The notes under the pieces were generated by a model. The model saw only the letters and a list, made by a program, of their open reading frames with translations. It ran no database searches and had not been told where the DNA came from. Shown here piece after piece: positions 1 through 7,996 of a stretch of DNA of 64,000 nucleotides. Location: positions 1 through 64,000 of the forward strand of contig NZ_JBBMEX010000001.1 of assembly GCF_040096355.1 (NCBI RefSeq), given 5' to 3'. A program made the position numbers and the translations under genes. Origin of the DNA: Maccoyibacter intestinihominis. Lineage in GTDB: Bacteria; Bacillota; Clostridia; Lachnospirales; Lachnospiraceae. Every line of letters begins with the position of its first letter. Position 1 is the first letter of the stretch.

Positions 1-1248
1 TTCTATGTAGAGGACGCAAGCGGCAATCTTGTTCAGAAAGAATGCGTTGGAACAGAAAGCAAAAGTGAAACTGAAAAGCTGCTCCGTCAGGCAATGGATG
101 ATTATGAGAAAAAGAAATTTGTTGCCAAAGCGGAAAATCTCACAGTCGGACAGCTTTTGGATGTGTGGGCAGAGGAGGAATTAAAAACAGGTACGCTCAG
201 CAATGGTACGGTGGAGAATTACCTCGGAACAATCCGAAATATCAAGAAACACCCATTGGCAGAACGGAAACTGAAAAATGTAACCTCTGAACATTTGCAA
301 TCCTTCTTCGATTTGCTTTCCTTCGGGGGAGTTCATCCCGACGGAAAAGAGAGAAAGGGTTACAGCAAAGATTATATCCATTCTTTTTCCGCAGTCATGC
401 AGCAGTCCTTCCGTTTTGCAGTATTTCCAAAGCAGTATATTACGTTCAATCCCATGCAGTATATTAAACTGCGGTATCAGACGGATGAAGTGGATTTGTT
501 TTCCGATGAGGATATGGGCGGAAATGTCCAACCAATTTCACGAGAAGATTATGAAAGATTGCTTGCTTATCTGCAAAAAAAGAACCCAGCCGCAATACTT
601 CCAATCCAGATAGCCTATTATGCCGGGCTTCGTATTGGAGAAGCCTGCGGTTTGGCATGGCAGGACGTAAATCTGGAAGAACAATGCCTTACCATAAGAC
701 GCAGCATCCGATATGATGGCTCAAAGCGCAAATATATCATCGGACCAACCAAGCGGAAAAAAGTAAGGGTTGTTGATTTTGGAGATACACTGGTAGAGAT
801 TTTCCGTAATGCCCGGAAAGAGCAGTTAAAAAATCGAATGCAGTACGGAGAACTTTATCACACGAACTACTACAAAGAGGTCAAAGAGAAAAACAGAGTG
901 TACTACGAATATTATTGCTTAGACAGAACGCAGGAAGTCCCGGCAGATTATAAAGAAATTTCTTTTGTCTGCTTAAGACCGGATGGTTGTCTGGAACTTC
1001 CGACTACTTTGGGGACGGTATGCAGAAAGGTGGCAAAAGCATTAGAGGGATTTGAAGGCTTTCATTTCCACCAGTTACGTCACACCTATACAAGCAACCT
1101 TTTAGCAAATGGAGCAGCCCCAAAAGATGTACAGGAATTGTTGGGACACTCAGATGTCAGTACCACAATGAATGTCTATGCTCACTCCACAAGAGATGCG
1201 AAACGAAAATCGGTTCGGCTTCTTGATAAAGTGGTAGGTAATGACTAA
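1..1248 (+). CDS. Tyrosine recombinase/integrase of an integrative element (5' partial)
   Basis: The frame is open from the first base of the window, so the gene begins upstream; an internal ATG at 94 is not convincing as a start. The visible protein has an N-terminal SAM-like core-binding domain and a C-terminal catalytic domain. Catalytic residues are visible: the first Arg in YAGLRIGEACGL, the HxLRH motif (HFHQLRHTYTS), the His of LLGHSDVS, and the nucleophile Tyr in MNVYAHS. This architecture matches Tn916-type and phage integrases, which excise and integrate elements by strand exchange at att sites. It is the last gene before the junction with a disrupted ABC exporter, as expected for an int gene at an element's end. 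The family is clear; the exact element type cannot be seen from this window. Confidence 0.95.
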   Translation, partial: FYVEDASGNLVQKECVGTESKSETEKLLRQAMDDYEKKKFVAKAENLTVGQLLDVWAEEELKTGTLSNGTVENYLGTIRNIKKHPLAERKLKNVTSEHLQSFFDLLSFGGVHPDGKERKGYSKDYIHSFSAVMQQSFRFAVFPKQYITFNPMQYIKLRYQTDEVDLFSDEDMGGNVQPISREDYERLLAYLQKKNPAAILPIQIAYYAGLRIGEACGLAWQDVNLEEQCLTIRRSIRYDGSKRKYIIGPTKRKKVRVVDFGDTLVEIFRNARKEQLKNRMQYGELYHTNYYKEVKEKNRVYYEYYCLDRTQEVPADYKEISFVCLRPDGCLELPTTLGTVCRKVAKALEGFEGFHFHQLRHTYTSNLLANGAAPKDVQELLGHSDVSTTMNVYAHSTRDAKRKSVRLLDKVVGND

Positions 1249-1253
1249 AAAAA

Positions 1254-1301
1254 TTCCCTTATTTCCCTTGTGATTATCTCATAAGGGCAAAAATAAGGGA
1301 A
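1254..1301. terminator. Nested hairpin after the integrase gene
   Basis: TTCCCTTATTT (1254-1264) pairs with AAATAAGGGAA (1291-1301), with an inner CCCTT/AAGGG pair. It begins 5 bases after the int stop codon. It may end int transcription or form part of the element's end structure. A second small hairpin, ACAGGC/GCCTGT, lies at 1325-1342. Confidence 0.5.
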
Positions 1302-1374
1302 ACTACATATCATTTCACTAATGGACAGGCGGAAAAGCCTGTAAAATGGGGAAAGTTAGAGGAATAATTATATA

Positions 1375-2106
1375 AATGTAAGTTTTTCTTATTCAAAAAA
1401 GGCAAAGAGAAAAGCACTTGCGGATATCAATCTGCATATCCGATCGGGAGAAACGATCGGGATCATCGGTGGAACCGGTTCCTCAAAGTCCTCGTTGGTG
1501 CAGTTGATCCCGCGTCTTTATGATGCAACGGAAGGAACCGTAAAAGTCGGCGGTCTGGATGTAAAAAATTATGACATTGAAGCCCTGAGAAATCAGGTTG
1601 CCGTTGTATTGCAGAAAAATATTTTATTTTCCGGAAGTATCATGGATAATCTTCGCTGGGGTGATGAAAATGCCACAGAGGAGGAGATGAAGCAGGCATG
1701 TGAATTAGCACAGGCGGATGAATTCATTATGCAGTTTCCGGATCAGTATGCCTCCCATATCGAGCAGGGTGGAGCAAATGTTTCCGGTGGACAGAAGCAG
1801 AGACTTTGTATTGCAAGGGCATTGCTGAAAAAACCAAAGATATTGATCTTAGATGATTCGACCAGTGCGGTAGATACCAAGACAGATGCGATGATACGTC
1901 TCGCATTCAAAGAGTATATTCCTGATACGACAAAGATCATCATTGCCCAGAGGATTTCTTCCGTACAGGAGGCAGACCGCATCCTTGTGTTAGAAGGTGG
2001 CAGGATACAGGCAGTTGGAACACACGAAGAATTATTAAAAGAAAATGCGATCTATCAGGAAGTCTATGCTTCACAGAATAGAGGAGGTGAGACGGATGGA
2101 GAATAA
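1375..2106 (+). pseudogene. ABC exporter subunit, 3' remnant (ATPase domain only) cut by the element
   Basis: In frame from about 1375 the sequence reads NVSFSY..., then a Walker A (GGTGSSKSS), Q-loop region, signature VSGGQ, Walker B (ILILDDSTS) and an H-loop position in IIIAQRISS where Gln replaces the usual His. This is a complete nucleotide-binding domain of an exporter half, but the start codon and the six-helix membrane domain are missing. An ATG-less fragment of this kind cannot make a transporter. The stop overlaps the start of the next exporter by 11 bases (2096-2106), so the two were a heterodimer operon of BmrCD/LmrCD type. The loss of membrane domain by integration leaves the partner alone. 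A truncated soluble ATPase from an internal start is possible but unlikely to be useful. Confidence 0.85.
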
Positions 2107-4000
2107 AGAAATGCAGGCAGCACCGAAAAAAGGTGTTATCAGAAGGATCATCCGTACGTTGTTTTCGTTTTATCCGGTTTTGATGCCGGTTGTATTATTC
2201 TGTATTTTATTTAATGCTATTGTCAGTGCGATCCCGGCAGTATTTATGCAGAATATTATTGCAGTGATCGAGCAGAGCTATCAGAGCGGAGACTGGGAGG
2301 CAGTTGCAGGAAAAATCCTCGGGATGGCGGCAATCTTGGCAATCCTCTATGCCGTTTCCCTGATCGCATCCTTTACTTACTGCCGTTTGTTGGCAGTGAT
2401 CACACAGGGTTCTTTGAAAAAACTGCGTGAAAAAATGTTTAACGGGATGCAGAACCTTCCAATTAAATACTTTGACACACACAGCCACGGAGATATCATG
2501 AGTTATTATACGAATGATATTGATACACTCCGCCAGTTGATCTCGCAGAGTATGCCGCAGCTTTTAAGTTCCGGGGTCATGGTCATTACGGTATTTGGGA
2601 TCATGCTGTATTACAGTCTTTGGATGTCGCTTGTCATTGTGGCGGGTGTTATCATTATGCTGCGTGTCATTAAAAAAGTTGGTGGCAACTCGGCGAAATA
2701 CTTTATCCGTCAGCAGGAATCGATCGGTAAGGTAGAAGGATATATTGAAGAGATGATGAATGGGCAGAAGGTTGTAAAAGTCTTTTGCCATGAAGAAGAG
2801 AGCAAGGCAGATTTTGATGCTTTAAATGAGGAACTGTTTGGAGTATCGGAAAGAGCAAATAAATATGCCAATACACTCGGCCCGATCTTGAATAATATCG
2901 GAAATCTGTTATATGTTGCAGTGACACTTGCAGGCGGATTGTTTTTAATGTTAAAAGTGCCAAATGTCAGCATTTCAGGACTGCCGTTTGCCATCAGCAT
3001 CGTAGTGCCGTTTTTAAATATGACCAAACAGTTTGCGGGAAATATCAATCAGGTTTCCCAGCAGGTCAATGCGGTAGTTATGGGTATGGCAGGCGCAAGC
3101 AGGATCTTTGATCTGATCGATGAAGAACCGGAAGCAGATGAGGGATATGTCACCTTAGTCCGTGCAAAAGAAGAGGACGGAGTCATTCGGGAATGTAAGG
3201 AACGTACCGGAATGTGGGCGTGGAAACATCCGCACCGCAAGGAGGGAACGGTCACTTATACGAAGCTGACCGGAGATGTGCGCTTTTTTGATGTGGACTT
3301 TGCCTATGAAGAGGGCAAGACCGTGCTTCACAATGTGACGCTTTATGCGAAACCGGGACAGAAGGTTGCATTTGTCGGTTCGACCGGAGCGGGAAAGACG
3401 ACGATCACGAATCTGATCAACCGTTTTTATGATATTGCCGATGGAAAGATCCGTTATGACGGTATCAATATCAATAAGATCAAAAAATCGGATTTACGTC
3501 GTTCCCTTGGCATGGTATTGCAGGATACGAATCTTTTTACCGGAACCGTGATGGAAAATATTCGTTACGGTAATTTAGAGGCATCGGATGAAGCGTGTAT
3601 CGAGGCAGCAAAATTAGCCGGAGCAGATGATTTTATCACCAGGCTGCCGGATGGCTATGATACGATGCTGACCGGAAATGGAGAAAATCTTTCACAGGGG
3701 CAGCGACAGCTTTTATCGATCGCCCGTGCAGCAGTAGCCGATCCGCCGGTTATGATCCTTGATGAAGCGACATCTTCGATCGATACGAGAACCGAGGCAA
3801 TCGTACAGAAAGGTATGGATGCACTGATGGAAGGCAGGACCGTGTTTGTCATTGCACACAGACTTTCGACGGTACGCAATTCGGATGTCATTATGGTCTT
3901 AGAACACGGCAGGATCATGGAACGTGGAACACATGAGGATCTGATCGCACAAAAAGGAAGATATTATCAGCTCTATACCGGAGCATTTGAATTAGAGTAG
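2096..4000 (+). CDS. ABC-type multidrug/lipid exporter, membrane plus ATPase half
   Basis: A full-length exporter half (634 residues). The N-terminal half carries the type IV exporter transmembrane domain (about residues 20-330); the C-terminal half carries Walker A GSTGAGKTT, Q-loop VLQDTNLF, signature LSQGQ, Walker B VMILDEATS and switch His IAHRLS. Start chosen at 2096 because GAGGAGGTGA lies just upstream; it overlaps the end of the preceding exporter fragment. An insertion of about 45 residues between the membrane domain and the ATPase (RAKEEDGV... to about the VTYTK region) is typical of YheH/BmrD-like partners in Firmicutes. Its natural partner upstream has lost its membrane domain, so the heterodimer is probably inactive unless this subunit works as a homodimer. 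Substrate unknown. Confidence 0.9.
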   Translation: MENKEMQAAPKKGVIRRIIRTLFSFYPVLMPVVLFCILFNAIVSAIPAVFMQNIIAVIEQSYQSGDWEAVAGKILGMAAILAILYAVSLIASFTYCRLLAVITQGSLKKLREKMFNGMQNLPIKYFDTHSHGDIMSYYTNDIDTLRQLISQSMPQLLSSGVMVITVFGIMLYYSLWMSLVIVAGVIIMLRVIKKVGGNSAKYFIRQQESIGKVEGYIEEMMNGQKVVKVFCHEEESKADFDALNEELFGVSERANKYANTLGPILNNIGNLLYVAVTLAGGLFLMLKVPNVSISGLPFAISIVVPFLNMTKQFAGNINQVSQQVNAVVMGMAGASRIFDLIDEEPEADEGYVTLVRAKEEDGVIRECKERTGMWAWKHPHRKEGTVTYTKLTGDVRFFDVDFAYEEGKTVLHNVTLYAKPGQKVAFVGSTGAGKTTITNLINRFYDIADGKIRYDGININKIKKSDLRRSLGMVLQDTNLFTGTVMENIRYGNLEASDEACIEAAKLAGADDFITRLPDGYDTMLTGNGENLSQGQRQLLSIARAAVADPPVMILDEATSSIDTRTEAIVQKGMDALMEGRTVFVIAHRLSTVRNSDVIMVLEHGRIMERGTHEDLIAQKGRYYQLYTGAFELE

Positions 4001-4016
4001 GGAAAAGGGAAAGACT

Positions 4017-6596
4017 ATGGGAAAAATCGTAGTAGGAATACTGGCACATGTGGATGCGGGAAAAACAACCTTATCGGAGGGAATGTTATATACCAGTGGG
4101 GCAATCCGGACTATGGGAAGAGTAGATAACTGGGATGCCTTTTTAGATACCTATGCATTAGAGAGGGAAAGAGGAATCACGATCTTTTCTAAACAGGCAG
4201 TGTTCCCACTTGGAACCACGCAGGTGACACTGTTAGATACGCCGGGACATGTGGATTTTTCTCCGGAAATGGAACGTACATTGCAGGTGTTAGACTATGC
4301 GATCCTAGTCATCAGCGGAGCAGACGGAGTGCAGGGACATACCAGAACCCTCTGGAATCTGCTCAGACGTTATGAGATCCCGACTTTTGTATTCGTCAAT
4401 AAGATGGATCAGAAGGGAACGGATGCAGAGGTGCTTTTGCAGGAGTTAAAGAACGTCTTAGAGGAAGGCTGCGTGGATTTTTCTGCAAAAAGAGATGTGC
4501 ATTTTTATGAGGAAGCGGCAGTCTGCAGTGAGGATGCATTAGAAGAATTTTTAGAGATAGGAAGATTAAAAAAGGAGACGCTACAGGAGCTGTTTTTAGA
4601 AAGACAGCTCTTTCCGTGTTTTTTTGGTTCGGCACTCCGGTTAGAAGGAGTAAAAGAATTCGTAGAGCAGATGCAGGAACTGATAAAAGTCCCAGCGTAT
4701 CCCGAAACATTCGGGGCAAAAGTCTTTAAGATCGCAAGGGATGAAGCAGGAAACCGTCTGACCTATTTAAAGATCACGGGTGGAAGCCTGAAGGTAAAAG
4801 CTGTGATCGAGGGGCAGAAGGTAAACCAGATCCGTATTTATTCAGGAGAAAAATACGAGGCAGTCAATGAAGTAGAAGCCGGAAGTATCTGTGCGGTGAC
4901 AGGTCTGTCCGACACCTATCCGGGCGAGGGTCTCGGAGCGGAACAGGGGACGTATCTTCCGGTTTTAGAGCCGGTGTTAAATTATCAGGTGATCCCAACG
5001 GAAGGCGATGATCCGATCCTTTTATTGCCAAAACTTCGGGAATTAGAAGAAGAGGAGCCACAGCTTCATATTGTATGGGAAGAGGCATTGCAGGAAATCC
5101 ATGTACAGTTGATGGGGGAAGTCCAGCTAGAGGTTTTGAAAACACTGATCTATGAACGGTTTGGCGCAGAAGTGGAATTTGGACAGGGAAACATTCTCTA
5201 TAAAGAAACGATACAAAATACCGTGGAGGGAGTCGGACACTTTGAGCCGCTGCGCCATTATGCAGAGGTACATTTATTGTTAGAGCCGGGAGAACCGGGA
5301 AGCGGTGTGCAGTGTATGTCTGTCTGCAGTGAGGATTTATTAGACAGGAACTGGCAGCGGCTGATCCTCACACATCTGATGGAAACAGAGCATAGAGGGG
5401 TTCTGACCGGAGCACCGATTACCGATATCCGTATTACGTTAGTATCAGGAAAGGCACATTTAAAGCATACAGAGGGCGGAGATTTCAGACAGGCGGTGTA
5501 CCGCGCCGTCCGTCAGGGCTTAAAGCAGGCAGACAGTGTTTTGTTAGAACCCTATTATGAGTATCGGTTAGAACTTCCATCGGAAAATGTGGGACGTGCC
5601 ATGACAGATATCGAGCGGATGCATGGAACCTTTGGACTGCCGCAGACAGAGGCTGACAGAACCATTCTTACGGGAATGGCACCGGTCAGCACCATGCGGG
5701 ATTACCAGAAGGAAGTCCATGCCTATACCAGAGGGAACGGAACACTGCAATGTACGCTAAAGGGTTATGCACCCTGCCATAATACGGAAGAAGTGCTTGC
5801 GGCAACCGGTTATGATTCGGAACGGGATACACTGCATCCGACGGGTTCCGTATTCTGTGCGCATGGAGCAGGTTTTCTCGTTCCGTGGTACGAAGTGAAG
5901 GAATATATGCATCTTCCATCCATTATGCAGGAAAAACCGTCAGATTCCTCCGAAGAAAAACAGACAGCTTACCGGGTGTCAAAAGAAACCGATGCATGGA
6001 TCGATACGGAAGAGGTAGACCGCATTATCGCACAGTCCGTTGGTGCAAATAAAAAGCAAAAGACTCTTCCGAAAAAGAAAGTGCCGGAATATTATAAGTC
6101 TACTTCAAAGCCGAAAAAGCAGGAAGTGCGGGAAGAATATCTGTTAGTGGATGGTTACAACGTAATCTTTGCATGGGAGGATTTAAAGGATTTAGCACAG
6201 GTAAGCATAGACGGAGCAAGGGGAAAACTCTTAGATGTCCTCTGTGATTATCAGGGAATGAAAAAATGTAATTTGATCGTCGTGTTTGATGCCTATCGGG
6301 TGCAGGGACACAAGACAGAGATCAGCACCTATCACAATATCCATGTGGTCTTTACAAAAGAAGCGGAAACCGCAGACCAGTATATTGAAAAATTTGCTCA
6401 TGAAAATGGGAAAAAATACAACGTCACGGTTGCAACTTCCGACGGCTTAGAACAGATCATCATCCGTGGACAGGGCTGTCGGCTGCTATCGGCACGCGAG
6501 TTAAAAGATGAGATAGAGCGAACGAAAAAAACATTGTTTGAAGAGCATCCGCAGGAGTCAAAAAAGCTATCCCTTTCCCTAAAGGATATGCTATAA
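4017..6596 (+). CDS. TetM/EF-G-like translational GTPase fused to a C-terminal NYN (YacP/Rae1-like) nuclease domain
   Basis: 859 residues. The GTPase part shows G1 AHVDAGKTT (about 10-18), G3 DTPGH (74-78) and G4 NKMD (128-131), followed by EF-G-like domains to about residue 640. This is the ribosomal-protection GTPase family (TetM/TetO/TetW), which enters the ribosomal A site. From about residue 707 to 835 a second domain begins (LLVDGYNVIFAW), with acidic residues in VVFDAYR, ETADQYIE and ATSDG, the pattern of NYN/PIN nucleases such as YacP (Rae1), a ribosome-dependent mRNA endonuclease. Between them is a charged linker rich in Lys. Normal TetM is about 640 residues, so the extra 200 are the fusion. 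It lies in a housekeeping setting directly before rpoN, not on an obvious resistance element. The role is inferred: ribosome binding coupled to RNA cleavage. Tetracycline resistance cannot be concluded. Confidence 0.88.
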   Translation: MGKIVVGILAHVDAGKTTLSEGMLYTSGAIRTMGRVDNWDAFLDTYALERERGITIFSKQAVFPLGTTQVTLLDTPGHVDFSPEMERTLQVLDYAILVISGADGVQGHTRTLWNLLRRYEIPTFVFVNKMDQKGTDAEVLLQELKNVLEEGCVDFSAKRDVHFYEEAAVCSEDALEEFLEIGRLKKETLQELFLERQLFPCFFGSALRLEGVKEFVEQMQELIKVPAYPETFGAKVFKIARDEAGNRLTYLKITGGSLKVKAVIEGQKVNQIRIYSGEKYEAVNEVEAGSICAVTGLSDTYPGEGLGAEQGTYLPVLEPVLNYQVIPTEGDDPILLLPKLRELEEEEPQLHIVWEEALQEIHVQLMGEVQLEVLKTLIYERFGAEVEFGQGNILYKETIQNTVEGVGHFEPLRHYAEVHLLLEPGEPGSGVQCMSVCSEDLLDRNWQRLILTHLMETEHRGVLTGAPITDIRITLVSGKAHLKHTEGGDFRQAVYRAVRQGLKQADSVLLEPYYEYRLELPSENVGRAMTDIERMHGTFGLPQTEADRTILTGMAPVSTMRDYQKEVHAYTRGNGTLQCTLKGYAPCHNTEEVLAATGYDSERDTLHPTGSVFCAHGAGFLVPWYEVKEYMHLPSIMQEKPSDSSEEKQTAYRVSKETDAWIDTEEVDRIIAQSVGANKKQKTLPKKKVPEYYKSTSKPKKQEVREEYLLVDGYNVIFAWEDLKDLAQVSIDGARGKLLDVLCDYQGMKKCNLIVVFDAYRVQGHKTEISTYHNIHVVFTKEAETADQYIEKFAHENGKKYNVTVATSDGLEQIIIRGQGCRLLSARELKDEIERTKKTLFEEHPQESKKLSLSLKDML

Positions 6597-6636
6597 TGAG
6601 TGAAATGAGTCAAATCATAAAAATGAGGTGATTGCC

Positions 6637-7977
6637 ATGCAGCTTGGAATGGATGTCTCTATCCAACAGACGCAGAAACTTGCACTTACCCCGCAGATGG
6701 AGCAGTCCTTATCCGTTTTGCAGATGGGAACCGAAGAATTGAACCAGTGTATTGAGGAAGAAGTTCTTTCAAACCCGATGTTAGACTATGCAAAAGAGCC
6801 TGAAAAAAAAGAGGTTCGCCGTTCGCAGGGGGAAGGGATCGGCTATTACAGCAGAAAAAAGACGGAAGATACCGATTATCAGTCGTATCTCAATGCGATA
6901 GCGGATGAAAAGAGCGAGGATACCGAATTAGCAGAATATCTGCGTATGCAGTTATATACAAAAAAAATCAGTCCACGTCGCCAGAAAATAGGCAAATATC
7001 TGATCGAGTGTTTAGAAGAGTCAGGATATTTAAAAATGGACATGGATGAGTTAGCAAAAGGCATCGGACTATCGAAAGAAGAGTTAGAGCGGGAAATCCG
7101 TTTTATGCAGACATTAGAGCCGTGTGGCGTTTTTGCAAGAGATTTAAAAGAGTGTTTGTTGTTACAGGTGGAGGGCGAAGAACAGATGCAAAGACAGGCA
7201 CGTCTTTTGATCGAAAAATATTTAGATGAAATAGCACAGAATAAGATCCCGCAGATCAGCAAACAGACCGGACTTACAACGGCAGAGATCACAAAAACGA
7301 TCCAATATATTAAGGAAGAATTAGAACCTGTGCCGGGAAGAGGTTATGGATGTGCAAACAGAAACGAATACATTTATCCGGATATTACGGTAAAAGAAGA
7401 TGAAAAAGGTTACCGGATCATTTTAAATAAAGAAAAAGTACATACCTTAGAACTGAACAGGGAATATTTACCAATGTTAGGGCAGGTGCACAGCAGCGAG
7501 GAAAATAAATATTTAAAAGAACAGTATCAGAAGGCAAAAATACTGCTTCAGAATATCGGAAAGAGAGAAGAGACACTTGCAGCAGTAGCAGAGGCGATCG
7601 TGGACTGGCAAAGAGAGTTCTTTGAAAAAGGAAAAGCCTCTTTAAAACCAATGAACCTTTTAGACATTGCACAGGAACTGGATGTCCATGAGTCAACCGT
7701 CAGCCGGGCAGTGCGGGATAAATATTTAGAATGCCGCTGGGGGATTTTTGAATTAAAATATTTCTTTTCCAATAAAACCTCCGATGGAAATAACTGCAAT
7801 GTGCTGACCTGTATTCAGGAGATTATCCGCAGCGAGAATAAGCAAAAACCATTATCGGATGCAAAAATCGCAGAGCAGTTAGAAAAAAAGGGGATTCGGA
7901 TATCGAGAAGAACCGTGACAAAATATAGAGAGCAGATGCAGATACCAAATACGCAGATGCGAAAGGAATATGTGTAA
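6637..7977 (+). CDS. rpoN: RNA polymerase sigma-54 factor
   Basis: 446 residues. The N-terminal Gln-rich activator-interacting region (QKLALTPQMEQSLSVLQM) is followed by the core-binding region, a helix-turn-helix (LDVHESTVSRAVRDKY), and the RpoN box near the C-terminus (SRRTVTKYRE), which contacts the -24 element. Start chosen at ATG 6637 because GAGGTG (6625-6630) sits 6 bases upstream; the in-frame GTG at 6628 is part of that ribosome site. Sigma-54 makes RNA polymerase dependent on AAA+ activators; such an activator is the next gene, 19 bases downstream, and two strong -24/-12 promoters lie within 7 kb. This suggests that a main local job is to drive the dihydroxyacetone phosphotransferase genes. 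Confidence 0.97.
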   Translation: MQLGMDVSIQQTQKLALTPQMEQSLSVLQMGTEELNQCIEEEVLSNPMLDYAKEPEKKEVRRSQGEGIGYYSRKKTEDTDYQSYLNAIADEKSEDTELAEYLRMQLYTKKISPRRQKIGKYLIECLEESGYLKMDMDELAKGIGLSKEELEREIRFMQTLEPCGVFARDLKECLLLQVEGEEQMQRQARLLIEKYLDEIAQNKIPQISKQTGLTTAEITKTIQYIKEELEPVPGRGYGCANRNEYIYPDITVKEDEKGYRIILNKEKVHTLELNREYLPMLGQVHSSEENKYLKEQYQKAKILLQNIGKREETLAAVAEAIVDWQREFFEKGKASLKPMNLLDIAQELDVHESTVSRAVRDKYLECRWGIFELKYFFSNKTSDGNNCNVLTCIQEIIRSENKQKPLSDAKIAEQLEKKGIRISRRTVTKYREQMQIPNTQMRKEYV

Positions 7978-7996
7978 AGAAAAAGGCAGGAAATGC

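Larger units (their letters stand above)
1..1372 (+). mobile_element. Right-hand end of an integrated mobile element (left part outside window)
   Basis: The integrase gene is followed by about 125 bp of non-coding DNA with two hairpins, after which the sequence enters the middle of an ABC exporter reading frame with no start. The simplest reading is that the element inserted into that gene. The boundary lies between about 1345 and 1380; in-frame stops at 1342-1344 and 1357-1359 precede the recognisable residues NVSFSY. The exact att core cannot be defined without the other end. Confidence 0.65.

Noticed and set aside
4017..6596. Acquired tetracycline resistance gene (tetM/tetO/tetW)
   Set aside because: The GTPase belongs to the same superfamily, but it is longer, carries an NYN domain, has no mobile-element context next to it and fits a chromosomal paralogue. 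Resistance cannot be claimed from sequence alone.
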